Origin: an uncultured Fusobacterium sp.
Lineage (GTDB): Bacteria > Fusobacteriota > Fusobacteriia > Fusobacteriales > Fusobacteriaceae
NCBI GenBank assembly: GCA_900543175.1
Contig: UQQO01000060.1
Span: 1-12,766 of the forward strand
DNA: 12,766 nucleotides
Direction: 5' to 3'
The notes under the pieces: model-generated
Databases searched by the model: none
What the model saw: the letters and a program-made list of their open reading frames with translations, nothing else
What the model was told of the DNA's origin: nothing
Shown: in pieces, positions 6,249 to 12,766 of the stretch
How positions within the stretch are numbered: position 1 is the stretch's first letter
How the letters are laid out: every line of letters begins with the position of its first letter
Program-made: the position numbers and the translations under genes

Positions 6249-7655
6249 GTGATAATCAACTCAGATTTTGAGATAAATGAGAGAAGTGTTGAAGAGTTTG
6301 CTAGGGTAATGGTACCAGAGGCATTGGAAAAAACATTGAATCTATCTTTAATAGAAAATGGAAAAAATATAGAGATAAAAATGGAGATAGATAACAAAGT
6401 AGAAAATTTTTCTTATATAAATTGTGAAGATAAAATAGAAGAGCAAAAACAGACAATGACAAAAATTCTATTATTAAAGTTCTACAATAAAAATTACTCT
6501 TGGGGTGGCTTAATGGGAGTAAGACCTACAAAGGTTTTAAGAAGATTATTAGCTACAGGATCCACATATGAAGAGGCTGAAAATATGCTAAGAGATTTTT
6601 ATTTGGTAACAGATGAAAAGATAAAACTTTTAGTAGATACAGTAAAAAAAGAGAATGAATTTTTAAATAGAGAGCATATAAATCTATATATAGGGATACC
6701 TTTCTGTCCTAGTAAGTGTAAATACTGTTCTTTTGCGTCTTATGAGATAACAAGTGGAGTGGGAAGATATTACAATGGTTTTGTAGATACTCTTTTAGAA
6801 GAGATAGAGATTACAGGAAAATATCTGAAAGAGAAAAATTTAAATATAGAATCTCTATATATGGGTGGGGGAACTCCTACAACTCTTAGTGAAAAAGATT
6901 TAGAAAGAGTGTTAATTCAAATAAATAGACATTTAGATATGACTAATATTAAAGAGTTTACTTTAGAGGCTGGAAGAGAGGACTCACTTACTGAGAAAAA
7001 GTTTTATTTAGCTAAAGAGTATGGAGTGGATAGAATAAGTCTAAATCCACAAACTTTTAATGAAGAAACTTTAGCAAAGGTAAATAGAAGATTCAATAGA
7101 GAGAACTTTGATAAGTTTTTTAAATTAGGAAAAGAACTTGGTTTTATAATCAATATGGATTTGATAATTGGATTGCCTGATGAAAGTACAGAGGATATTT
7201 TATATACTTTAGATGAAGTAGAAAAATATGATATAGATAATCTAACTGTTCACTCTTTAGCGTTTAAAAGAGCCTCAAATCTTTTCAAAGAGGATAAAAG
7301 TAGAAAAGAGATTGATAGAGAAGTAATTGAAAATAGAATAAAAGATTTAGTTGCATCTAAAGAGATGTTCCCATACTATATGTATAGACAAAAAAATATC
7401 ATGGAATGGGGAGAAAATGTTGGTTACTCTAAAGAGGGAAAAGAGTCTATTTTTAATATAGAGATGATAGAGGAAAATCAATCAACTATGGGACTAGGTG
7501 GAGGAGCTATAACAAAAATAGTTCTAGAAGAGGGAGATGGAAAAGACTATATTGAAAGAATAGTAAACCCTAAAGACCCAGCTCTATATATAAGAGAGAT
7601 GAAAGAGAGAATGGAAAGTAAGTGTAAATTATTTGATAGACTAGGAGAGAGGTAA
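6249..7655 (+). CDS. hemZ: Radical SAM protein, HemZ family (oxygen-independent coproporphyrinogen III oxidase-like)
   Basis: This 468-residue cytoplasmic radical-SAM enzyme matches the HemN-related HemZ group, proposed to convert coproporphyrinogen III to protoporphyrinogen IX without oxygen. The N-terminal 140 residues are a HemZ-type extension that includes GGLMGVRPTK (86-95). The iron-sulfur motif is CPSKCKYC, with C153, C157 and C160 in the CxxxCxxC arrangement. GGGTP at 206-210 binds SAM. The stretch PYYMYRQKN (375-383) is typical of HemZ and HemN-like proteins. The start is GTG, with AAGGAG six bases upstream. It is the first gene of an eight-gene run; the next start is one base after its stop. 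No other haem gene is nearby, and HemN-like proteins often have other roles (for example haem chaperones), so the chemical role is not proven by the sequence. Confidence 0.85.
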   Translation: MIINSDFEINERSVEEFARVMVPEALEKTLNLSLIENGKNIEIKMEIDNKVENFSYINCEDKIEEQKQTMTKILLLKFYNKNYSWGGLMGVRPTKVLRRLLATGSTYEEAENMLRDFYLVTDEKIKLLVDTVKKENEFLNREHINLYIGIPFCPSKCKYCSFASYEITSGVGRYYNGFVDTLLEEIEITGKYLKEKNLNIESLYMGGGTPTTLSEKDLERVLIQINRHLDMTNIKEFTLEAGREDSLTEKKFYLAKEYGVDRISLNPQTFNEETLAKVNRRFNRENFDKFFKLGKELGFIINMDLIIGLPDESTEDILYTLDEVEKYDIDNLTVHSLAFKRASNLFKEDKSRKEIDREVIENRIKDLVASKEMFPYYMYRQKNIMEWGENVGYSKEGKESIFNIEMIEENQSTMGLGGGAITKIVLEEGDGKDYIERIVNPKDPALYIREMKERMESKCKLFDRLGER

Positions 7656-7656
7656 A

Positions 7657-8178
7657 ATGAAAAATTGGATACTGATTTTTGTAGTTATGCTTACACTTGG
7701 TTTATTTACGGAGTATAGTTTTTCAGAAGAAAAACCTAAGTTTAAAGTTATTATGAGTGAAAATATGCTTGAGAAAAAAGATTTTAGATTGGACATAAAT
7801 CTTGCAACAAAAGAGGAGATGAACAATAGTAAAATTGGAAAGAGCTACATTAATAAGATAATTGATTATAGAGAAAAAACAGGTGGTTTTTTAAAGATAG
7901 ATGAGTTAAAGAGAATAAAAGGGATTGGAAATGCAACTTTTGAGAAACTATCTAAAAAATTTAAGATAGAATCTCCAATTAATAAGAAACCTCTCTATAT
8001 TAATGATGCTAATGAAGAGCTTTTAAAATACTATGGTTTTGATAAAAAAGAGATAAAGAAATTAAAAGATTATTTAGATAAAAATAGAAGAATAGATAAT
8101 AATATCCAGCTGATGGAGCTGTTATCTAAAAAAAGATATGAAAAATATAAAGAAATAATAAAATATGATAAATTTTAG
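7657..8178 (+). CDS. Secreted ComEA-like helix-hairpin-helix protein
   Basis: This 173-residue protein starts with a hydrophobic signal or anchor (residues 4-22, likely cut near FS-EE). A linker leads to a ComEA-type helix-hairpin-helix DNA-binding domain at about 46-104. The domain begins INLATKEEM and contains IIDYREKTGGF and the second hairpin IKGIGNATFEKL. Residues 115-168 look like a second, degraded copy of the same domain: they start INDANEELL and end RYEKYKEII, but lack the glycine hairpins. In the ComEA family the exported domain binds incoming DNA during natural transformation. Here no comEC or pilus gene is nearby, so a competence role is inference only. The ATG lies one base after the hemZ stop, and its GGAGAGG ribosome site is inside the end of hemZ. 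Confidence 0.8.
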   Translation: MKNWILIFVVMLTLGLFTEYSFSEEKPKFKVIMSENMLEKKDFRLDINLATKEEMNNSKIGKSYINKIIDYREKTGGFLKIDELKRIKGIGNATFEKLSKKFKIESPINKKPLYINDANEELLKYYGFDKKEIKKLKDYLDKNRRIDNNIQLMELLSKKRYEKYKEIIKYDKF

Positions 8179-8189
8179 AGGTGGTAATA

Positions 8190-9083
8190 ATGAGTAGAAT
8201 AATAAGAGGAGTTAGTAAAAACGCAAGATTTTTTTTGGTAGATACAACAGATATAGTTCAAGAGGCTTTAAACATTCATAAGTGCAGTCCTACAGCTATA
8301 GATGCTTTTGGAAGATTGTTGACAGCTGGAGTTATAATGGGAAGCACTTTAAAGGGAAATGATGTTTTAACTTTAAGAACAGATACAGATGGACTTTTAA
8401 ATAATATGGTAGTTACAGCAACAGCAGATGGTGGAGTAAAAGGATATCTTTCTAATCCTTCAGCAGATGTACCACTAAGAGATGATGGAAAATCAAATGT
8501 AGGGGCATTAGTTGGAAGAGGAACAATGAAAATAATAAAAGATATGGGATTAAAAGAGCCATATGTTGGAATTTCAACAGTTGATACTGGAGAGATTGCA
8601 CAAGATTTAGCATATTATTTTTATAATTCAGAACAAACACCTACTGTAATTGCTCTAGGAGTAAAATTAAAAGATGCAAATACAGTAGCATGTGCTGGTG
8701 GATATATGTTACAACTTTTACCAGATGCAGAAGATGAGTTTATAACAGCTCTTGAAAATAAAATTCAAGCTATAAGACCTATGACAGAGCTTATGATGGG
8801 TGGAATGGACTTAGAAAGAATTTTAAAACTTCTATATGAAGATATGAACAGTGAAGATAACGAAAAATTAGTAGAAAGCTATGAGATATTAGAGGAAAAA
8901 GAAGTTAGTTACAAATGTGACTGTAACAAAGATAAATTCTATAAAGGATTAATCACTTTAGGAAAAGATGAGTTAAACAAAATTTTTGCAGAAGAGGAAA
9001 AGATAGAGGCTGAGTGTCACTTCTGTGGAAAGAGATATGAATTTAAAAAAGAGGATTTCAAAGATATTTTAGAGGTGAAATAA
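8190..9083 (+). CDS. hslO: Hsp33 redox-regulated chaperone
   Basis: This is the cytoplasmic holdase chaperone Hsp33, which is switched on when oxidation releases zinc from its C-terminal cysteines. The protein starts MSRIIRGVSKNARFFLVDTT and has the normal N-terminal core, including TDTDGLLNNMVVTA and GEIAQDLAYYFYNSEQ. The four zinc cysteines are all present as CDC (C243, C245) and CHFC (C276, C279). The length, 297 residues, is usual. A GTG at 8181 is in frame, but it forms part of the GAGGTGG ribosome site, which is properly spaced from the ATG at 8190, so the ATG is chosen. It follows the helix-hairpin-helix gene by 11 bases and precedes tatD by three, within the operon. Confidence 0.95.
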   Translation: MSRIIRGVSKNARFFLVDTTDIVQEALNIHKCSPTAIDAFGRLLTAGVIMGSTLKGNDVLTLRTDTDGLLNNMVVTATADGGVKGYLSNPSADVPLRDDGKSNVGALVGRGTMKIIKDMGLKEPYVGISTVDTGEIAQDLAYYFYNSEQTPTVIALGVKLKDANTVACAGGYMLQLLPDAEDEFITALENKIQAIRPMTELMMGGMDLERILKLLYEDMNSEDNEKLVESYEILEEKEVSYKCDCNKDKFYKGLITLGKDELNKIFAEEEKIEAECHFCGKRYEFKKEDFKDILEVK

Positions 9084-9086
9084 AAG

Positions 9087-9845
9087 ATGAAATTAATAGA
9101 TTCTCACGCTCATTTAGATAATGAACAATTTAATGAGGACAGAGAAGAGGTATTAAATAGAATAAAAGAGAACTTAGATTTTGCTGTAAATATAGGTTAT
9201 AACCTAGCTAGTAGTAAAAAAAGTGTTGAGTTTGCAAAAAATTATGATTTTATATATGCAGTAGTTGGAGTACACCCTGATGATATAGAGGAGTACTCTG
9301 ATGAAGTAGAGAGGGAATTAGAAAAACTAGCTCAAGAGGATAAAGTTTTAGCTATTGGAGAGATAGGACTTGATTATCATTGGATGACTTTTCCTAAAGA
9401 GCAACAGCAAGAGGTTTTTAGAAAGCAGATGAAACTTGCTCAAAGAGTTGGTAAACCTGTGGCAATTCATTCAAGAGAGGCTATGGAAGACACATTGAAA
9501 ATCTTAAAAGAGTTTCCAGATGTAAAGGGGATTTTTCACTGTTACCCTGGATCAGTAGAGACAGCTAGAGAGGTAATAGATAACTATTATTTAGGAATAG
9601 GTGGAGTTTTAACTTTTAAAAATGCTAAAAAATTAGTTGAAGTTGTAGAAAATATTCCTCTTGATAAATTGATAATAGAAACTGATTGTCCATATATGGC
9701 TCCTACTCCATATAGAGGAAAGAGAAATGAACCAATATATGTGGAATATGTTGCTAGAAAAATAGCTGAAATTAAAGGAATTAGTTATGAAGAGGTTGTA
9801 GAGGTAACTAATAGAAATACAAGAAAAGCTTATGGAATGGAATAG
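9087..9845 (+). CDS. tatD: TatD-family metal-dependent hydrolase / DNase
   Basis: This 252-residue cytoplasmic TIM-barrel enzyme belongs to the TatD (YcfH/YabD) family, whose members are metal-dependent nucleases. All expected ligands are visible: SHAHLD (H7, H9), GVHP (H63), GEIGLDYHW (E92), AIHSRE (H128), IFHCYPGS (H151), and IIETDCPYMAP (D200). The ATG comes three bases after the hslO stop, with GAGGTGA inside the end of hslO as the ribosome site at slightly long spacing. Its activity on DNA is known for some family members. Whether this copy acts on DNA, RNA ends or another substrate cannot be read from the sequence. Confidence 0.93.
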   Translation: MKLIDSHAHLDNEQFNEDREEVLNRIKENLDFAVNIGYNLASSKKSVEFAKNYDFIYAVVGVHPDDIEEYSDEVERELEKLAQEDKVLAIGEIGLDYHWMTFPKEQQQEVFRKQMKLAQRVGKPVAIHSREAMEDTLKILKEFPDVKGIFHCYPGSVETAREVIDNYYLGIGGVLTFKNAKKLVEVVENIPLDKLIIETDCPYMAPTPYRGKRNEPIYVEYVARKIAEIKGISYEEVVEVTNRNTRKAYGME

Positions 9846-9854
9846 GAGAAAAAT

Positions 9855-10676
9855 ATGAAAATTTGTCCTGTATGTAAGGAAAAATTAGTAAGAGAGAATA
9901 AAACATATAAGTGTATAAATAATCACTGTTTTGATATGGCTAAACAAGGGTATCTGAATCTTTTGCTTTCAAATCAAAAACACAGTAAGACACCTGGTGA
10001 TGATAAAGAGATGGTATTAAGTAGAAAGAGATTTTTAGAGAAAGATTACTATAAGATTATCTCTAATAATGTTAATAATATAGTTTTTAAATTGAGAGAT
10101 TCAAATAGTTTAGAGATATTGGACATAGGTTGTGGTGAGGGATACTACACTGGTAGACTGAAAAAATTCCTTGATGAAAATGGTATTGAAAGCAATATTA
10201 CAGGTATAGATATATCTAAAGAAGCTATAATTTGTGGAGCAAAAACATATAAAGATATTGATTGGGTAGTGGCAAGTGCTACAAATATCCCTTTAGAAGA
10301 TGAATCATTAGACTATATAATATGTATGTTTGCAAAAATAATCCCTGAAGAAAAGATGAGAACTCTAAAAAAAGGTGGAAAACTTATTATTGTATCAACT
10401 GGAGAAAAACATCTGATTGAACTTAAAGAGGTTGTATATGATAAAGTAAGAACTGAATTTTACTCACCAGTAGAGGATCTAAAAATATTTAAACATCTTG
10501 AAACTGTAAATTGTATTGGAAAATCTTTCATAAAAGAGAATGAAAGCATAAAAAATCTTTTTGATATGACTCCATATAAGTGGAGAAGTCCAAAAGAGGG
10601 AGTAGATAGATTGTTTAGTTTAGATAATTTAGAGATAACAATAGATGTAAATATCGATATTTTTCAAAAGGACTAA
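9855..10676 (+). CDS. rlmA: RlmA-type 23S rRNA (guanine-N1) methyltransferase
   Basis: This 273-residue enzyme methylates a guanine in the helix 35 loop region of 23S rRNA (G745 for the E. coli RlmA type, G748 for the RlmAII/TlrB type). The N-terminal zinc-finger ligands are C4, C7, C20 and H24, followed by the family phrase FDMAKQGYLNLL. The conserved linker GDDKEMVLSRKRFLEKDYY (48-66) and the SAM-binding motif LDIGCGEG (89-96) are present. A probable motif II acid is in TGIDIS (D119). The length is typical. GGAGA lies six bases before the ATG and overlaps the end of tatD. Which of the two neighbouring guanines is the target is not determined here. Confidence 0.92.
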   Translation: MKICPVCKEKLVRENKTYKCINNHCFDMAKQGYLNLLLSNQKHSKTPGDDKEMVLSRKRFLEKDYYKIISNNVNNIVFKLRDSNSLEILDIGCGEGYYTGRLKKFLDENGIESNITGIDISKEAIICGAKTYKDIDWVVASATNIPLEDESLDYIICMFAKIIPEEKMRTLKKGGKLIIVSTGEKHLIELKEVVYDKVRTEFYSPVEDLKIFKHLETVNCIGKSFIKENESIKNLFDMTPYKWRSPKEGVDRLFSLDNLEITIDVNIDIFQKD

Positions 10677-10679
10677 ATT

Positions 10680-11045
10680 ATGATATTTGGAATAGGAAAT
10701 GATATTGTTGAGATATCAAGAATAGCAAAAGCTATATCAAATGAAAAATTTTTAAAACGTGTTTATACAGAAAAAGAGATTGAGATTATAAGTAAAAAGG
10801 GGAACTCTGAAGCTAGCTATGCTGGAAGATTTTCAGCTAAAGAGGCTATATCAAAAGCTTTAGGGACAGGGGTCAGAAATTTTAATTTAACAGATATTGA
10901 GATACTAAATGATGAACTAGGAAAACCTTTTGTTGTTTTTAAAAATAATCTTTTAGAGATAATGAAAGGGAAAAAAATTGAAATTTCTATTTCACATTCT
11001 AGAGAATATGCTACTGCAATAGTAATATTAATAGAAAAGGAGTGA
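10680..11045 (+). CDS. acpS: Holo-[acyl-carrier-protein] synthase
   Basis: This 121-residue enzyme transfers 4'-phosphopantetheine from CoA to apo-acyl carrier protein, which is needed for fatty acid synthesis. The AcpS signatures are complete: GIGNDIVEI with metal-binding D8, the FSAKEAISKALGTG block with E55, and the C-terminal SISHSREYA (H106). The length is typical of trimeric bacterial AcpS. The ATG is three bases after the rlmA stop, with AAAAGGA as ribosome site inside rlmA. The gene product is generally essential, which fits the housekeeping character of the operon. Confidence 0.96.
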   Translation: MIFGIGNDIVEISRIAKAISNEKFLKRVYTEKEIEIISKKGNSEASYAGRFSAKEAISKALGTGVRNFNLTDIEILNDELGKPFVVFKNNLLEIMKGKKIEISISHSREYATAIVILIEKE

Positions 11046-11051
11046 TAAAAT

Positions 11052-11513
11052 ATGGTGACAAAAGAATTTTATAATGAACTTGAAGAGTATATAAATAGTT
11101 TAAAAGATAAAAAAGATGATGTTAAAATTTTAAACTTTGTAATAGAAAAATTAGATAGTATTCCTGTGGAAGTTCAAAAATTTATAGCAGAAAAAACAGG
11201 ACTTATGGAGATCTCTATTGAGAATACAATAAATTTTTATCCTAAATTTAGAAATAAAGTGGTAGAAAAAAAAGTTAAAGAGGTTGCTATCTGTGTAGGA
11301 ATGACTTGTGGAAGTTGGGGTAAGGGATATTATGATGAACTTGCTAAGATTCTTGAAATAGATAAAAAGGGAATTTCAAAGGATGGAAAGATTCAACTTA
11401 CTACAAAAAGATGTTTTGGAAGATGTGCAAAAGGTCCAAATATGTCAATAGATGGAACTATATATAGTATGGTAACTATGGATGAGATAAAAAGAAGATT
11501 AAATTTAAAATAG
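11052..11513 (+). CDS. NuoE-like thioredoxin-fold [2Fe-2S] protein (orphan 24-kDa subunit type)
   Basis: This 153-residue protein matches the NuoE/HymA 24-kDa subunit family: an N-terminal helical part (about 5-70) with the sequence ISIENTINFYPKF, then a thioredoxin-like ferredoxin domain. All four cluster cysteines are kept as CVGMTC (C81, C86) and CFGRC (C121, C125), followed by AKGPNMSIDG. Such subunits normally pass electrons within NADH dehydrogenases, NAD-dependent formate dehydrogenases or electron-bifurcating hydrogenases together with a NuoF-like flavoprotein. No NuoF-, NuoG- or hydrogenase-like partner is in the window. The gene lies between acpS and prfB, so it may supply a complex encoded elsewhere or act alone. 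GGAG of its ribosome site overlaps the end of acpS. Confidence 0.85.
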   Translation: MVTKEFYNELEEYINSLKDKKDDVKILNFVIEKLDSIPVEVQKFIAEKTGLMEISIENTINFYPKFRNKVVEKKVKEVAICVGMTCGSWGKGYYDELAKILEIDKKGISKDGKIQLTTKRCFGRCAKGPNMSIDGTIYSMVTMDEIKRRLNLK

Positions 11514-11531
11514 GTATTGGGAGGAACTAAC

Positions 11532-12633
11532 TTGGATATATTAGATATAAAAAGAGAGTTTGCAGAGTATAAACAAACAATAAATGATATTAGGGGGTCT
11601 CTTTGACTTAGAAAAGAGAGAGGCTAAGATAGCAGAATTAGAAAAGCAAACTATGGAAGAGAGCTTTTGGAATGATAAAAGAAAAAGTTCAGCTGTGATA
11701 AAAGAGATGAATGGAGAAAAAGAGATAGTTGCAGAGTATAAAAAACTTGAAGCTGAAGTTGGAGAAGAGGAAGTTTTAATAGATTTTGTTGAAATGGGAG
11801 AGGAAGATTTTCAAGAGGAGTTAGAGGAGAAGCATAAGACTCTCGGAAAGGATTTAGATCATTTTGACACAAGACTTCTTTTAGACGGAGACTATGACTC
11901 TAATAATGCTATTGTGACAATACACTCAGGAGCAGGGGGAACAGAAGCTTGTGACTGGGCAGATATGCTATATAGAATGTATTCAAGATGGTGTAATGAT
12001 AAAAAATATAAGATAAGTGAGATGGATTTTATGCCTGGAGATAGTGTGGGAATAAAATCAATTACTTTCTTAGTTGAAGGAAATAATGCTTATGGATATT
12101 TAAAAAGTGAAAAGGGGATTCATAGATTAGTAAGAATCTCTCCTTTTGATGCCAATAAGAAAAGACATACATCTTTTGCTTCTGTGGAAGTAGTACCAGA
12201 GGTTGATGAGAGTGTTGAGGTTAATATAAAACCTGAAGAACTGAGAATAGATACATATAGAGCTAGTGGAGCTGGAGGACAACACGTTAATATGACAGAC
12301 TCAGCTGTTAGAATAACTCACCTGCCAACTGGAATTGTTGTAACTTGTCAAAGAGAGAGATCTCAATTGAGCAATAGAGAGACAGCAATGAAGATGTTAC
12401 AATCAAAACTTTTAGAGGTTGAATTAAAGAAAAAAGAGGAAGAGATGAAGAAAATTCAAGGGGAGCAAAGTGAGATTGGTTGGGGTAACCAAATAAGATC
12501 ATATGTTTTTCAACCTTATACTTTAGTGAAAGACCATAGAACATCTGCTGAATCTGGAAATATAAAAGCTGTTATGGATGGAGATATAGATATCTTTATA
12601 AATGGATATTTAAGATGGAATAAAGCGAAATAA
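11532..12633 (+). CDS. prfB: Peptide chain release factor 2 (with programmed +1 frameshift)
   Basis: RF2 ends translation at UGA and UAA codons. The coding region is in two frames: 11532-11603 (24 codons from the TTG start) and 11605-12633, joined by a +1 shift that skips T11604 at an in-frame TGA. The product is 366 residues, close to the 365 of E. coli. The start is TTG with GGGAGG seven bases upstream, and the first segment reads as MDILDIKREFAEYKQ then TINDIRGSL. After the shift come DLEKREAKIAELEKQ, the SPF codon-recognition tripeptide (about 203-205) and the catalytic GGQ (248-250) in SGAGGQHVN. An in-frame ATG at 11584 exists only in the second frame and is not the start. The residue before SGAGGQ is alanine. 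It is the last gene of the operon, and the right repeat copy starts 10 bases after its stop. Confidence 0.97.
11592..11607 (+). promoter_or_regulatory. prfB: Programmed +1 ribosomal frameshift site of prfB
   Basis: AGGGGG (11592-11597) acts as an internal Shine-Dalgarno-like element, three bases before the slippery CTT (11601-11603), which is followed by an in-frame TGA (11604-11606) and C. This is the same arrangement as the known bacterial RF2 autoregulation site: low RF2 lets the ribosome pause at TGA and slip forward by one base, making more RF2. The downstream frame continues with GAC TTA GAA. Confidence 0.96.
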
Positions 12634-12643
12634 TTAAACTATA

Positions 12644-12766
12644 ATTTATCTAGCTAAGCTTAGCTTTCTAGCACATCGCTAGGGTTACAGCAAAGTACCT
12701 TTGTTATTTACGTTAATTAGTTAATTAAAGTTATCTAAATTTCTTTTAAATATCAGCTAAATTCCA
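12644..12766 (-). repeat. Right copy of 123-bp interspersed repeat (inverted relative to left copy)
   Basis: The reverse complement of this stretch aligns with 18-139 at about 85% identity. It begins 10 bases after the prfB stop and runs to the last base of the window, so it may extend further. In the transcript sense (plus strand) it can form hairpins at 12652-12665 (a perfect 14-base palindrome, AGCTAAGCTTAGCT), 12666-12684 (stem around loop ACATC) and 12689-12705 (AGCAAAG, loop TAC, CTTTGTT). No long T-run follows any stem, so it is not a textbook intrinsic terminator, though none other is seen after prfB. Confidence 0.85.

Noticed and set aside
8181..8189. GTG at 8181 as the hslO start
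   Set aside because: It is inside the GAGGTGG ribosome site for the ATG at 8190, and Hsp33 proteins typically start at the MSR-type position.
11584..12633. prfB starting at ATG 11584
   Set aside because: This ATG lies in the shifted frame before the recoding site and has no proper ribosome site. The AGGGGG after it is the frameshift stimulator, and the upstream TTG frame restores the full RF2.
12689..12705. Third hairpin of the repeat as a standard intrinsic terminator
   Set aside because: The stem is short and AT-rich, and it is followed by TTATTTA rather than a run of T. It could still contribute to termination with a protein factor, but I do not call it as one.
18..12766. Composite transposon or insertion-sequence island bounded by the inverted repeats
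   Set aside because: There is no transposase or integrase, and the genes between are housekeeping genes with uniform base composition. No target duplication can be judged at the window edges. The shared 3'-end orientation fits a dispersed repeat better.

Overview
The window looks like chromosomal DNA from a Fusobacterium or close relative. The DNA is very AT-rich with AT-biased codon use. Many genes have clostridia-like partners (hemZ, rlmA, a ComEA-like protein), yet the window also encodes an outer-membrane efflux lipoprotein, which implies a Gram-negative envelope. No transposase, integrase, phage, tRNA, rRNA or CRISPR gene is visible. The species cannot be fixed from sequence reading alone.

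Layout. Two gene blocks diverge from one intergenic region at 6012-6248. The left block is entirely on the minus strand. Read in transcription order it holds a TIM-barrel sugar isomerase/epimerase-like protein (5247-6011), an intrinsic terminator, a tripartite drug-efflux operon (TolC/NodT-type lipoprotein, EmrA-type adaptor, EmrB-type 14-helix MFS pump; 5110 to 986), and a Cof-type HAD phosphatase with its own probable promoter (936-130). The efflux operon has a clear promoter whose 17-bp spacer is filled by an 8-5-8 palindrome, a likely repressor operator. No regulator gene lies nearby.

The right block is entirely on the plus strand and is a tight run of eight genes: hemZ, a secreted helix-hairpin-helix protein, hslO (Hsp33), tatD, rlmA, acpS, an orphan NuoE-like [2Fe-2S] protein, and prfB. 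Gaps are a few bases and ribosome sites often lie inside the preceding gene, so it probably works as one operon of housekeeping functions: translation termination, rRNA methylation, acyl-carrier activation, redox chaperone and nuclease. prfB carries the classic programmed +1 frameshift, so its true start is the TTG at 11532, not an ATG after the shift site.

The most unusual structure is at the edges. A repeat of about 123 bp occurs at 18-139 and, in inverted orientation, at 12644-12766, with about 85% identity by hand alignment. In both places it follows the last stop codon of its block and has the same orientation relative to transcription. It can fold into three small hairpins, and several differences between the copies preserve pairing. 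This suggests a repeated 3'-end RNA element. In the left copy the repeat even supplies the stop codon of the HAD gene. Starts were refined for emrB, emrA, hslO and prfB from ribosome-binding-site spacing.
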